64,000 nucleotides of DNA from RPQJ01 sp963726665 (GTDB lineage Bacteria > Pseudomonadota > Gammaproteobacteria > Steroidobacterales > Steroidobacteraceae), in the NCBI GenBank assembly GCA_963726665.1, contig CAVSDW010000012.1, positions 496,001 through 560,000 of the forward strand, given 5' to 3'. This document shows positions 37,760-47,675 of the stretch, in pieces. Made by a program: the position numbers and the translations under genes. The notes beneath the pieces are model-generated. The model saw only the letters and a list, made by a program, of their open reading frames with translations, was not told the DNA's origin and made no database searches. Positions within the stretch are counted from its first letter, which is position 1. Each line of letters opens with the position of its first letter.

Positions 37760-38985
37760 TCATTGCATCTCGTTGCCCTGCCCTCTCCGGGCACGGCGCA
37801 GGTACTTGCGCAGCTGCCAGCCGATCATCACCAGCGCAGCCACCACCAGCGCAGCGGCTGGCAGGCCACCCTCCAGCCAGAGTTCGACATAATCGTCGTG
37901 CGCGTGGTTCACATACGGTTCCATGTCGGCGCTCTCGTCGCCGATCTCGTCATAGGCATGCACGAACGAGCCGAGTCCGAGCCCTGTGCCGCGAGCGGGC
38001 TCGGCAGCCTGCAGCGTGTTGGCTGCCAGCGTCCAGCGGTATCGATCGAGCGGATCAGACTCCAGCCGCACCAGCAGACCGTACAACGTGAACTGCACGA
38101 TCAGCACGCCGGCGATGAGCGCGCTGACCCGCAGCCACGTCCGGGCGCCGGCCCACGGTCCCTGCGGCCGCGCGCGCAACAGCACCGCCACACTCGCAAT
38201 GACACTTACCATCAGCAGCCCGAATCCCGCGCGCGAGTGCGTCGCGGTCGCGCTCACGGCGAGCAGCACGATCAAGGCCGTAAGCAGCCACACCCGCAAG
38301 TCACGCATTCCGTGCGGGTGTTGTCGCAGGCGATCCGCCAGCATGCCTGCGGCGACAGGAAGCGCGGCGGCGAGCAGCCCGGCGAGGTGATTGCGATTAG
38401 CGAAAAACCCGACCGCCTCGCCTTCGTTCGTGATGCGGTACAGGTAGAGCCGCTCTCCGGCCCTTCCATCGATCTGCCAGAGCCCGACCAGCGCGCTGAT
38501 GGCCGCAAAGGCAAGCACGATCGCGACCATCGTCCGCCGCTGGGAGCCGTGCAGCGCCACCGCCGACATGAACACGCCGGCTGGAACGAGCGCGGACCAC
38601 AGGATCCGCTCCGTTGCGAACGGCGCGAGCGTCCAGGCGCCCGCGGCCGGGGCGACGCCCGCCGTAGCCAGCCCCGCAGCCACGGCGCCCCGCCCGGGCA
38701 ACATCGTCCAGACGGAAAACGGCAAAGGCACCAGCTGCAGCAGCGGCAACACCACGAGCCCGACCGGCAACAGCCAGAACCATCGGGCGCGGTCCGGCCG
38801 CACGCCGAAGTGCCGATGCGAAAACCAGCGATGAGAATCAAGGCGAGACCCGGCAACGCCAGCAGTTGCTCGCCGACGGTACCCTGCCCGCCGCCCAGGA
38901 ACAGGGCGAGCACGAGGGTGATCGAACTCAGGGCGAAAAGTGCACGAGTGGCGCCGCTCGCGTCAGCGTGCGGGCCGTGCCGCAT
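37760..38985 (-). CDS. O-antigen ligase family membrane protein, one frameshift as read
   Basis: About 408 residues after repair. The N-terminal helices (LFALSSITLVLALFLGGGQG, then LALPGLALILIAGFRI) are in one frame. The rest, starting VRPDRARWFWLLPVGLVVLP, is in another; the break near 38812 lies at a T-run in which one T seems missing. The large periplasmic loop has GFFANRNHLAGLLAAALPVA and TGLGLGSFVHAYDEIG, then NHAHDDYVELWLEGGLPAA, which match the Wzy_C/ligase family. It may polymerise or ligate the product; a Wzy-like protein lies at 21171-22637. Confidence 0.82.
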
Positions 38986-38990
38986 CCGGG

Positions 38991-39505
38991 TCAGGGACTG
39001 ATCGGTTTGCCCGAATCGCTGCTGCCCAACAGGATGAGCGGAGTGGCGACACCCAAGGCGATCACGCCCCACTTCAGGTACTCGGTGCTCCCAGCTCCGG
39101 TGGCGGCGGTGGTCGCGACCGGCGCGCGCGTGCCCCGGTCGCTCGCGGCGGATCCGCAGGGCGGCAAGGCGGGCACGGTATATACCGACGCCGTGTCGAC
39201 GGTCTTTTCGCAACCGCCGTCGAAACGCACGGTGACTGCGCCGCCCTCGAGCACGACCAGGCGGTCTCCCGGCAACAAACGCTGATCCTTGATCGCCGGA
39301 TCGTACGCTGCGGCGCGATTGAGCAGGACTTTGCCGTTCGTCGACTTGACGGAGGCCACTTCCGGCGTGCCCGCGGCGGGTGCCGTGGCCGATGCCTGCG
39401 GCACGGCTCCGGGGCAGCCGTGGTGGCCGGCTGCTGGGCCGACGCACTGGCCGCGGTCAGCAATGCCACCGCCACGATCGTTGCAATGCGAACCATACCG
39501 GTCAT
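38991..39505 (-). CDS. Secreted FecR-like small protein with C-terminal anchor, one frameshift as read
   Basis: A signal peptide (MVRIATIVAVALLTAASASA) is followed, after a break near 39400, by a beta-rich domain: VASVKSTNGKVLLNRAAAYD, LLPGDRLVVLEGGAVTVRFD and GGCEKTVDTASVYTVPALPP. A C-terminal membrane segment (YLKWGVIALGVATPLILLG) follows. The middle resembles a single FecR-type ligand domain. It lies between the TPR protein and the ligase-family gene, so it may help assembly or anchoring of the polysaccharide. Adding one base restores the frame. Function unknown. Confidence 0.6.
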
Positions 39506-39568
39506 GCCTGTGCTCCAAATCCGACAAGGACTGGGGCCCAAATGTATCACGGCTGGGGCGAATTGGCC

Positions 39569-40814
39569 TCACCTGCCTCCCCCGTTTACCACTTCCACGT
39601 CGTCGAACCAGGCGGTGCCCATCGCCTGGGTCTCGGCCGCGATGCGGGCATCGAGCTCCAGTACGAGCCATTGGGCCGGGCAATCGGGCGGCACATCAAA
39701 CGCTGCCGCGTGCTGACGCCAAGGCGAGGACCCTGCTGACGGCTCGGTCGCGAGAATCGTCCCAGCGGGGCCGTCCGCGCACGTCAGCGTCCAGCGCAAG
39801 CCGCGCGCCACCTGCAACCCGTCCAGCCGGCTGCGCCACTGTAGCTGGTAGCCGGTACCCGGCGGCAGCAGCAGAAGTTGACGCACGTCACGGAACGGAC
39901 TGCGCTGCCCCTGGAACTCGATCCGCAGGGCATGCCCTGCCGCGTCCGGCAACGGGCGGATGCCGGCGTCCACGCCCGCGACACGACCGATATTCCACTC
40001 GAAGGGGCCGCTCGGCGGCGCCTGCATCCTCGAAACCGCGATTGACGGGCGTTCCGAGCGCGGCCAATTGCGCGCCGACAAACCGCCCGCCCACGCCACG
40101 AATGCCTGGTCCCAGCGCCGGTCGCGCACGAACCTGCCGACCAAAGCGGCGTTCTCGTCCGGACTGAGACCGCCCCTGGCCCGAAGCGCCTCGAACACCG
40201 GCGGCAGGTCGTCCGCACTCGGCGTGGTGCCCGCGAAATACCCGAGCAGCGATGCGCGCCACGGTGGTTGCTCGGCAAGCCGGGACACCAGGGCATCGCG
40301 CGCGCCGGGCATCGCCGCAAGACCGGCAAGCACCGGGAATATCGTGGCCTGTGCCGCAGGTGCGACTCGCAATATGCGGTCGTAGTGCGAGAACGCCGCT
40401 GCGGCATCGCCTCGCTCGAGGGCGATCTGTGCCGCCCATGTACGCGCCGCGATGTCGCGCGGTGCGTGCTGGACCGCCAGCGCAATGAGTGTGCGTTGCC
40501 GATCCCGATCGCCTTGCTCCCGGGCCACGTCGGCCAGCACACGATAGGCGCGGCCATCGAGCGGGTCGGCCGCCAGGGCGCGTCTGGCAAGTGCGGCTGC
40601 CGCGTCGAAATGTGCGACTCGCGACTTGCTTCTCGGCGAGCCGCAACAGCGCAGCGGGATGATCCGGCCGCCAACTGAGCGCGCGCGCGGGATCCGAGTC
40701 AGCATGGAAGTCGGCCATCGCAAGACTGACGATGCGCCATCCGGCGACGCCCGCAACCCCCACCAGTATCGCCAGTAGCAGCGCGGGTTGCCTGGATCTC
40801 GCGCGAGTGGTCAC
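39569..40814 (-). CDS. Membrane-anchored TPR protein of the EPS locus, one frameshift as read
   Basis: The start is taken as the GTG at 40814, giving a basic N-terminus and one membrane helix (QPALLLAILVGVAGVAGWRI). TPR-like repeats follow: ALSWRPDHPAALLRLAEKQV, then after a break near 40625 ALARRALAADPLDGRAYRVL, LADVAREQGDRDRQRTLIAL and ALERGDAAAAFSHYDRILRV. The C-terminal half is beta-rich (FEWNIGRVAGVDAGIRPLPD, FDVPPDCPAQWLVLELDARI). It lies 17 bp after wzc. Such proteins occur next to Wzc-like kinases and are thought to scaffold assembly; the exact role is not known. Confidence 0.68.
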
Positions 40815-40831
40815 AGCGCGGGCAGCATGCG

Positions 40832-43130
40832 TCAGAACCGCTTCAGCCGCCGGCCGCCCGACCCTTCCGACCCGTCCGAGTAGTGGTAGTAATAGTCCGA
40901 GTAGCCGTAACCATAGCCGCGTCCGTAACCGTAGCCGGCGGCCTTCGCGTCGTACTTCACCAGCAGCGCGCCGGTGATCCGCGCGCGAACCGCAAACAAG
41001 CGCTTCATGGCCCCGCGCAGGACGCCGATCCGGGCGTGGCCGGCCTCGATCACGATCAGCGTGCCGTCGGCCGCGTTGGCGATGATCGGCACGTCTGCGA
41101 GGCCGAGCAGCGGCGGGCCGTCGATGATGACCTGGTCGAAGGTGTGAGTCGCGACTGTGAGCAAGGAGCGGAAGCGCGCCGCAGAGAGAAGTTCCGCCGG
41201 ATTGGAGGGTGTCGCTCCGGATGTCACCACGGTCAGGTTCGCCTGCGTCGTCGGCTTGAACATTTCGGGCCCGTCGGCTTCTCCCGCGAGGTACTCGCTG
41301 AGGCCCGTCGGGTTGTCCACGTTGAGGCGCTTGTGCAGCGATGGCTTGCGCAGGTCCGCGTCGATCAGCAGCACCTTCACGCCCAGTTGCGCGAACTTGC
41401 GCGCCAGCATCAGCGCGGTCGTGCTCTTGCCCTCGCCGGCCACGGCGCTCGTCACGAGCAGGATTTTCGGGGCGCCCGCTTCGGTTGCGTACTGCAGGCC
41501 GGTGCGCAACGACCGGTAGGCCTCGGAGAACGGAGAGCGGGTGTCTTCCGACCATCGCGTCGAGCAACCCCTCGCCCACCTTGGGCACGATCCCGATCAC
41601 CGGCAGCCGCAGGTGCCGCTCGATGTCCTCCGGCGTCTTGATCGTCTCGTCGAGGCGCTCGAGCAGGAAGGCGAGCGCGAAGCTGAGCATCAGGCCCAGC
41701 AGCAAGCCGATCAGCGCGCTGCGGCGGATATCGGGCTTGAAGCGGTAACCGGGAAGCGCCGGGTCGACCACGGAAACGTTATTGGAGGCGCCGCCGCCAG
41801 CGACGCCGATCTCCTTATAGCGCTGCAGCAGGGCGTCATAGAGCTGGCGGTTGGTGTCGGACTCGCGCTTCAGGATATTGAACTGCACGCTGCGGCCCTG
41901 CAGGTCGAGCAGTTCGGACTGCAATGACGCCACCTGCTCGCGCAGCAGCGTTTCGTTGGCGCGTGCAGCCTCGTACTCGGCATGCGCTGCAGCCCCATAT
42001 GCCCCGGCCTCCTCCTTGATGCGCGCCTCCACCTCGGCGATTCGGCGCGCAAGCTGCTGCATCTCCGGATAGTCCGCCTTGAACGTCGCGCGCTTCGCCT
42101 CGTACTCGGCCTTGAGGTCGTTCCGGTTCTCGCGCAGCTTGTCGAGCATGGGGCTCTTCAGCGCGTCGGGCGAGAGCCCGCCCGCCACCTGCGCCTGCCG
42201 CCAGATCGACTCGGCGCGGATGCGGTCCGCCGTCGCGGTGCCCAGCGCGTTGTTCAGTTGCTCCAGGTTGGCACTGGCCAGCGACGTGTTCTGGTCCACG
42301 CTCGCGAGTCGCTGCTCCTGCGCGAACTTGATGAGCGCGCGCTCACTGTCCTCGAGCTTGAGCTTGAGCTGCGAGAGCCGATCCTCGAGGAAGGTGCGAG
42401 CGTACTGCGAGTTCTCCTCGCGGCGGCTCAGGTTGGCCTCCATGAACGCCTGGGCCAGGCCGTTGGTGACCCGCTCGGCAACGCGCGGGTCCGGGCTCAC
42501 GAAACTGACGCGGGCGAGTTGCGAATATCCGACGGCCTCGACCTGGCGATTCGCCATGACATTCGCGACGGCATCGGCTTCGCGGCTCTCGAGTGTCCGG
42601 GGTGAGGCTGCAGGCCTGGCATCCTTGCCGCGGAAGAGGCTCACGATCCCGGCAATTCCGCCCGGCCGCAGCACCGCGTTCTGGAAGGCCTCGTCGGAGA
42701 CCAGCCCCAGCTGGCGCACGGCCCGCACTGCCAGGGCGCGACTCTTGAGCAACTCGATCTGCGTGCCCATGAAGTCCCCGCTGGCATCGATGGCCTCCAC
42801 GCCTTCCATCTTCACGATGCGGAGCGACGAACTCTCGATCTGCAGCGTCGCGGTTGAGCGGTACAGCGGCGTCTGGAGCAGTGCCCAGATGAGCGCGATC
42901 GCCGCCACGAGAGCGGTGCAGCCGAGCACTGTCCAGCGGCGCTTGAGCAGGACGTGCCAGGCGTCGCGCAGGGTGAATTCCTGCTCCTCGTCATCGCGCG
43001 CATCCGGCGGCAAGGGCAGCCCGAGTTCACTGGAGGCCTGCTCGGCAAGGGCACGACGGCGCGGCGCCCTGTATGGCAGGCGATCGCTGTCTTCGTCGCG
43101 GGGTTCGGTGGGTTCGACAGCCATCGTCAC
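40832..43130 (-). CDS. wzc: Wzc-like polysaccharide co-polymerase and tyrosine autokinase, one frameshift as read
   Basis: A cytoplasmic N-terminus leads to the first helix (TVLGCTALVAAIALIWALLQ), a long periplasmic coiled-coil domain and a second helix (LIGLLLGLMLSFALAFLLER). The kinase domain has TSAVAGEGKSTTALMLARKF (Walker A), VLLIDADLRKPS (Walker A') and QVIIDGPPLLGLADVPIIA (Walker B). A Tyr-rich C-tail (YGYGRGYGYGYSDYYYHYSD) carries the autophosphorylation sites. The frame breaks near 41535, between GEGLLDAMV and EDTRSPFSEAYRSLRTG; removing one G repairs it. GTG at 43130 overlaps the wza stop; ATG at 43124 is the alternative. It controls chain length with Wza and Wzb. Confidence 0.88.
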
Positions 43131-43870
43131 AGCACCATGAACAGCGCGAGGAACGGCACGGTGAAGAGGAAATCCCTCAGGTTCGACCGCGGGCCTGAGA
43201 AATCCACGACCACGATGTCGTTGCCGAGCACCTCGGGATCGACGAGGCGCCCTGCACGAATTTCGCGAATGTCGAACTTGGCGGCATAACGTTTGCCGTC
43301 AATGTTGCGATAAATCACGATGCCGCTCGGGTTCGCGAGTTCATCGAGACCTTTCGACATGGCAATGATTTGCAACAGCGAGGTGCGGTCCGTGAGCGAT
43401 ATGATGCCCGGTTCCTTGACGGCCCCTTCGACCGTGACGCGTTGGCTCTTGTATTCCTTTACGAATACGGTGACCTGCGGGTTCTCGAGGTAGCCAGCCG
43501 CGAGGCGCGCGGCGATGTCCGTTTGAAGTTCACCGACGGTCTTGCCAGCTGCCGGGACCGTACCGACCAGCGGCATGGTGATTTCACCGCCGACGGTGAC
43601 ACGCACGGACTTGGTGAGGTCAGGCACCCCGAACACTTCGACCTCCAGCACGTCGAGCGGCCCAACGCGATAGTCCGTCGAGCCCATCACCGGGACCGCC
43701 GGCAAACCGCCGCTGACCGGCTGCGTCGGGGGATTCGCGTTGGCCTGCTCCACTGTGGACTCATCGATGCGCGCACTACGGCAGCCACTCAGCAGCGCGA
43801 CCGCCACCAGCAGGCAAGCCGTTGCGACCGGCCGCCACCGTAAACCCACTTTATCCAGTCCTTGTCGCAT
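43127..43870 (-). CDS. Polysaccharide export lipoprotein (Wza/GumB-like)
   Basis: 247 residues. A lipoprotein signal (ACLLVAVALLSGC) precedes the Poly_export domain (DYRVGPLDVLEVEVFGVPDL, then ITMPLVGTVPAAGKTVGELQ and YLENPQVTVFVKEYKSQRVT) and an SLBB domain (VEGAVKEPGIISLTDRTSLL). A short hydrophobic end (FLFTVPFLALFMVL) could be the outer-membrane helix. It is shorter than E. coli Wza (one SLBB domain instead of two). It overlaps wzb and wzc, so the trio is coupled. Confidence 0.9.
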   Translation of the reverse strand: MRQGLDKVGLRWRPVATACLLVAVALLSGCRSARIDESTVEQANANPPTQPVSGGLPAVPVMGSTDYRVGPLDVLEVEVFGVPDLTKSVRVTVGGEITMPLVGTVPAAGKTVGELQTDIAARLAAGYLENPQVTVFVKEYKSQRVTVEGAVKEPGIISLTDRTSLLQIIAMSKGLDELANPSGIVIYRNIDGKRYAAKFDIREIRAGRLVDPEVLGNDIVVVDFSGPRSNLRDFLFTVPFLALFMVL

Positions 43871-44345
43871 CTTGCCTGATGACTATCCTGTTGAGCCAAG
43901 CGATGATCGATTGATCCAGTCGCGCGAGGCAGTCCTCATATTCCGATCGGCCCGCTCCGTAGGGGTCTTCGATCGGTCCCGCACCCCAGCGCCCGAGCAG
44001 GTGCACACGGCCTGCCAGCATCGGCGCCGCCGCCATGATGCGCCGGTGGTGGTCCGGCTCCATGACCAACACCAGTTCGTGGCGAGTGGCGTCCGCCGGC
44101 GTGAATCTCGTCGCCCGGTGCTCCGCCAGATCGATGCCGCGTTCGGCGAGAAGTTCCACGCAGGCCGGGTCTGCCGGCCGGCCCGGTAGCGCATCGAGCC
44201 CAGCCGAAAAGACCGGCAGTGTGCGACGCAGCCTGGCCGCCGCGACACGCCACAGGGCCTCGGCCATCGGGCTGCGGCAGATGTTCGCCGTGCAGACCAG
44301 CAACGTGCTGCCGGCAACCGCATCGCCAGGCCCTGCCTCGGGCAC
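43851..44345 (-). CDS. wzb: Low-molecular-weight protein tyrosine phosphatase (Wzb-like)
   Basis: 164 residues from a GTG at 44345, four bases after the rfaH stop. The P-loop VCTANICRSP carries the C-x5-R signature and the general-acid Asp lies in the C-terminal IEDPYGAG. It should dephosphorylate the Tyr-rich tail of the adjacent Wzc. It overlaps the export lipoprotein gene by 20 bp. Confidence 0.9.
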   Translation of the reverse strand: MPEAGPGDAVAGSTLLVCTANICRSPMAEALWRVAAARLRRTLPVFSAGLDALPGRPADPACVELLAERGIDLAEHRATRFTPADATRHELVLVMEPDHHRRIMAAAPMLAGRVHLLGRWGAGPIEDPYGAGRSEYEDCLARLDQSIIAWLNRIVIRQDATRTG

Positions 44346-44349
44346 CTCA

Positions 44350-44871
44350 TCACCGCCCGGCGCCGGCCCGCTTCAAGGCCGGAACCATGCAAGCCTTGGG
44401 CAAGGTGACCGACGCCGCGGCACCAAGCACCTCGAGCAGGACTCGCACCCGATCGGCACCGGCTGGCGATTCAAAGACTGCCTCGAACCCCTGGAACGGG
44501 CCGGCGATGATATGGAGCCGATCGCCCTTTTGGAAGCCCGAATCCGCCAGCACGTGCAGGCCGGACTCATCAGCCCGGTCCCGCAGGGCATCGATCAGCG
44601 CCATCGGCACCTCGGCGTAGCGGTCGCCGAACCGCAGGACGGTGCTCACACCCCGGGTCGAGCGGATCGGGGCCAGCGCCTGCTCACCCACCTCCAGACC
44701 GACAAACAGGTATCGGGGAAACAGGGGCTCAATGACGTCCGACCAGCGCGACCGGCGCAGGCGCGGCAGGCACAGGCGCGGGAAATAGACCGGGTAACCC
44801 TGCCGCTCAAGCTGGGCCTGGGCGACGGCCTCCTGTCTCGGCTTGGTATGAACAACGAACCAGGTACTCAT
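44350..44871 (-). CDS. rfaH: Transcription antiterminator RfaH
   Basis: 173 residues. The NGN domain is typical: TWFVVHTKPRQEAVAQAQLE, YPVYFPRLCLPRL and EPLFPRYLFVGLEVGEQALA, followed by STRGVSTVLRFGDRYAEVP. A KOW-type C-terminus has QKGDRLHIIAGPFQGFEAVF. RfaH relatives load on RNA polymerase at ops-type sites and prevent early termination in long operons. Here the gene is first in a locus of about 34 kb, where such an activity is needed. No convincing ops site was found; a weak GGCGTAGCCTT lies just upstream. Confidence 0.88.
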   Translation of the reverse strand: MSTWFVVHTKPRQEAVAQAQLERQGYPVYFPRLCLPRLRRSRWSDVIEPLFPRYLFVGLEVGEQALAPIRSTRGVSTVLRFGDRYAEVPMALIDALRDRADESGLHVLADSGFQKGDRLHIIAGPFQGFEAVFESPAGADRVRVLLEVLGAAASVTLPKACMVPALKRAGAGR

Positions 44872-44977
44872 CCCTGAAGGCTACGCCTCCGGGCTACTCT
44901 ATGCAGCGGGACACAAGAGTGCGCGAAAGACCTTTTAGAATCAAGACAATACGAGGGGTTGTCAAACCGGTTCGAGG

Positions 44978-44993
44978 CCGGCTTTCCAGCCGG
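44978..44993. terminator. Possible short hairpin terminator after the AgmX gene
   Basis: CCGGCTTTCCAGCCGG folds into a 6-bp GC stem with a 4-base loop, 16 bp downstream of the minus-strand AgmX/TonB stop and upstream of rfaH. No clear T-run follows, so efficiency is doubtful. Confidence 0.3.
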
Positions 44994-45008
44994 ATCGGCT
45001 CACAACGC

Positions 45009-45926
45009 TCAGGCGGGGAAGAACTCGATCGGCTTGGTGGTCGTCATCGTGGCGACGTCCCGGCTCTCGAAGCGGAACATCTTCACGCGGGCCACCAGCT
45101 TGCGCTCGAGTTCCGGGTCGCCCAGCTCGCTGGAAATTACGCGGCATTGCGTGACTTCGCCGGACGGGGCGATGGTCACTTCGAGGACGACCTTGCCCTG
45201 CAGGGCCGGATTGTCACGGAGCGCGCGGCTGTACAGGGCGTAAATCGCGGATTTGTTCTTGTCAAAGACCAGTTCGATCTCTTCGCGGGTACGCGATGCC
45301 TTGCCGCTCTTGCCGCTGCGAGTCGCCTCGGGCGCGTTCGAGCCCGCGACGGTGGAGGCCACGCGAGCCGTCGAGTTGCCCTTCAACCCGGTGGACCCGC
45401 CGCCGAAGCCACTGGAGACCCTGGACACGGCGATTCCACCGCTGTTCGTCCCCACGCTGGCGGTCAGGATATTCCGGTCGACGCGCGTCTTGTCGCCCAC
45501 GCCAGCGTTGAGCGGCGTGTCCTTGACGTCGCGATCCACATCCATGTCGCGCAGGTCGGCCAATTGGTCGGCGAGCGCCAGCAACCCGCTTTCTGCGGCC
45601 TTCTTGCGCGGATCAGGCTTGGGCACGACCCTGGCCACCGGCACGGGCGTCACCACCTTCGTCTGCGCCTTCGGCACCTCGATCGGCTTCGGTGCCACGA
45701 CTGGGGGCGGCTTGGGCTGCGTCAGGATGAATTCGACGATGCGCTGCGATTCCTCGGGCTCGAGCGCCTGGGTAACCGGAGGCTGGGGCAGCAACGGGAT
45801 CACGATCCCGAAGGCGATGAACAAGCCGATGGTCGCACCGACGACCCGTCGGAACGTCCGCTCCTCGGCCTCGGACGGCGTCCACGGCAGCCGGAAAGAA
45901 CGGTAATTGGCGGCGATGCTGGTCAT
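45009..45926 (-). CDS. AgmX/PglI C-terminal domain (TonB-like) protein
   Basis: 305 residues. A single membrane helix (VVGATIGLFIAFGIVIPLLP) is followed by a Pro/Lys-rich spacer (LTQPKPPPVVAPKPIEVPKA), a Gly/Ser-rich linker and a C-terminal AgmX/TonB-like domain (IELVFDKNKSAIYALYSRAL, then LQGKVVLEVTIAPSGEVTQC). The order ExbB-ExbD-ExbD-AgmX is the standard energised trans-envelope module. It would carry proton-motive force from the ExbBD channel to outer-membrane partners, possibly the barrels encoded nearby. Confidence 0.85.
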   Translation of the reverse strand: MTSIAANYRSFRLPWTPSEAEERTFRRVVGATIGLFIAFGIVIPLLPQPPVTQALEPEESQRIVEFILTQPKPPPVVAPKPIEVPKAQTKVVTPVPVARVVPKPDPRKKAAESGLLALADQLADLRDMDVDRDVKDTPLNAGVGDKTRVDRNILTASVGTNSGGIAVSRVSSGFGGGSTGLKGNSTARVASTVAGSNAPEATRSGKSGKASRTREEIELVFDKNKSAIYALYSRALRDNPALQGKVVLEVTIAPSGEVTQCRVISSELGDPELERKLVARVKMFRFESRDVATMTTTKPIEFFPA

Positions 45927-45937
45927 CGGCTCGTCCC

Positions 45938-46444
45938 TCAGGCCCCGGAGTGACCCGTGTAACTCAATTCGCGCTCGACCACCGCGAGGGAAACCTTGGT
46001 GTACTCGGCCGCCGAACTGCTCGCGATGATCTTGCGCAGGACCGAATAAGGCAGGCTCTTCTCCGCCATCACGGTGACCTCGCGGCGCGCGTCCGAGCCC
46101 GCAATCACACCCGCGGCCTGACGTCCGAGCGCTGCACGCAGCGGCTCGACCACCGGATCAGGAGCGGCACCGAGCTCGGCCACCGACAGCACTGGCTCGC
46201 CGTTCAAGTACAGCATGTCGCGCGTCACCATCACGACGGTCGTTTCGCGCGGCTTCTGCTCGGAATTCGACAGGGGAATCGTGATGTTCTTGGAATTCGG
46301 CAGGATCTCCATGTCGGCCGTGTGCACCAGCAGGTACACCACGAGGATCGTCATCATGTCGATCATCGGTATCAGCGCCAGCGGCCCGTGACCCCCGCCG
46401 CTCTTGCCATGGCGCGCGTTGCGCCGCAGTCCCTTGCCGATCAT
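45938..46444 (-). CDS. exbD: ExbD/TolR-family protein
   Basis: 168 residues. The single N-terminal helix carries the proton-coupling Asp in ALIPMIDMMTILVVYLLVHT. The periplasmic part has NITIPLSNSEQKPRETTVVM and a C-terminal domain (VTVMAEKSLPYSVLRKIIAS). It overlaps the upstream ExbD paralogue by 4 bp. Two different ExbD subunits in one operon are typical of AgmX-type modules. Confidence 0.88.
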   Translation of the reverse strand: MIGKGLRRNARHGKSGGGHGPLALIPMIDMMTILVVYLLVHTADMEILPNSKNITIPLSNSEQKPRETTVVMVTRDMLYLNGEPVLSVAELGAAPDPVVEPLRAALGRQAAGVIAGSDARREVTVMAEKSLPYSVLRKIIASSSAAEYTKVSLAVVERELSYTGHSGA

Positions 46445-46986
46445 TGCGGTGCATCTCCTGCCGGTGCGTCCGCTACCGGCGCGTCTCCCAGGGAGATCTG
46501 CGGGAAGAGCGTCGTGCTCGACACCTTGGTGCCCTCGACCTTCTGCTTAACGCGCATGGCGTCCATCACCTGCACGATCGTGTCGTAGTCCACGTCATCC
46601 GCAACCAGGAGGGTCGCGTTCACCTTGTCTGGAAAACGGTTCTTGATATCGACGAGGTGCTCCGACAGGCGCAGGGCATCCTGGTAACCCGTCGCGGTCA
46701 GCGGAATCGTCTGCAGCACGCCGATATTCCGATCTGCCACCTCGATACCGTTACGGCGCAGGATCACTTCGAGTTCCAGCGTGGGCACGGTCGGCGGCGC
46801 CTGCACTTCCGGGCCGGGCAGGTTCACTTCGACCACGCTGGTCTTCGAGAACACGGCCGTGAAGATCAGGAAGAACGTGAGGATCACCATCACGTCCAGC
46901 ATCGGCACGATGTTCAGGTCATTGCGGCCGCGGTAGCGCGCGTGGTGGCGCGTCTGGCGGCGTGCGAGCCTGGAACCCTTTTTCAT
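46441..46986 (-). CDS. exbD: ExbD/TolR-family protein, second paralogue
   Basis: 181 residues. A basic N-terminus (KKGSRLARRQTRHHARYRGR) precedes the helix NIVPMLDVMVILTFFLIFTA with the conserved Asp. The periplasmic domain has VVEVNLPGPEVQAPPTVPTL and LLVADDVDYDTIVQVMDAMR. It overlaps both the ExbB gene upstream and the other ExbD downstream by 4 bp, so stoichiometric expression is likely. Confidence 0.88.
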   Translation of the reverse strand: MKKGSRLARRQTRHHARYRGRNDLNIVPMLDVMVILTFFLIFTAVFSKTSVVEVNLPGPEVQAPPTVPTLELEVILRRNGIEVADRNIGVLQTIPLTATGYQDALRLSEHLVDIKNRFPDKVNATLLVADDVDYDTIVQVMDAMRVKQKVEGTKVSSTTLFPQISLGDAPVADAPAGDAPQ

Positions 46987-47675
46987 GTGCGCGCGGCCCC
47001 GCGGACGCCTTCAGGCACGCGATAGGTACCGGTCTCGGTCGCCGGGCGGATTTCGTCCACTGTGTTGAGGAACTTGACCGTCGCCACCTCGAGGCTGTCC
47101 ACGAGTTCCGTGGTCTTGGTCTCGAGGTACATGTGGCAGAGCAGCAGCGTGATCGCGAGCGCCAGGCCGAGGGCCGTGTTGTTCATGGCGACCGAGATGC
47201 TGGCCGAGAGCATGCTGGCCTTCTCCGCCGGATTGACGCTGGCCACCGCGGCGAATGCGCGGATCAGGCCGATGACCGTGCCGAGCAGGCCCATCAGCAT
47301 GCCGATGTTGGCGAGCGTCGCGAGGTAGTGGGTGCGCTTCTCGAGCCGCGGGATGACTTCGATCAGGCTCTCTTCCATGGCCTTCTCGATGTCGTCGCGA
47401 CGGCGGGCCGTCGCCATGCGCGACAAACCGTAGCGCATGATCGTGGAGAGCGCCGAGTCGGTGCCCTCGGCCACCTGCATTGCCTTGCTGATGTTGCCGG
47501 ACTGCAGCAGCGGGGCAAGTTCCGCCCACAGGCGCTTGTTGCCGCGCGTGACACGACTCAGAAAGATGAAGCGTTCGACCGCAATGGCGAGGCCGATCGC
47601 GAACACGGCAGCGATGGGGTACAGGAAGACCCCGCCTTGCTTGAAGAAGTTGATGACCAGGTCGAGTGAGTTCAT
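46983..47675 (-). CDS. exbB: MotA/TolQ/ExbB proton channel protein
   Basis: 230 residues. The first helix is VFLYPIAAVFAIGLAIAVER. The channel core is LATLANIGMLMGLLGTVIGL, and the third helix is ISVAMNNTALGLALAITLLL. It should form the pentameric proton channel with the two ExbD proteins encoded downstream. It overlaps the preceding small-protein gene by 4 bp. Confidence 0.92.
   Translation of the reverse strand: MNSLDLVINFFKQGGVFLYPIAAVFAIGLAIAVERFIFLSRVTRGNKRLWAELAPLLQSGNISKAMQVAEGTDSALSTIMRYGLSRMATARRRDDIEKAMEESLIEVIPRLEKRTHYLATLANIGMLMGLLGTVIGLIRAFAAVASVNPAEKASMLSASISVAMNNTALGLALAITLLLCHMYLETKTTELVDSLEVATVKFLNTVDEIRPATETGTYRVPEGVRGAART

Noticed and set aside
37763..39001. 412-codon plus-strand frame across the ligase-family gene
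   Set aside because: Composition is Arg/Gln/His-rich without family signals, and the opposite strand encodes a recognisable membrane protein.
42079..43140. 353-codon plus-strand Ser/Arg-rich frame
   Set aside because: Antisense to the periplasmic domain of the Wzc-like protein; low complexity and no family signal.
44881..44900. Possible ops element (GGCGTAGCCTT on the minus strand) before rfaH
   Set aside because: It lacks one base of the GGCGGTAGC core and overlaps the ribosome-binding region; too weak to call.
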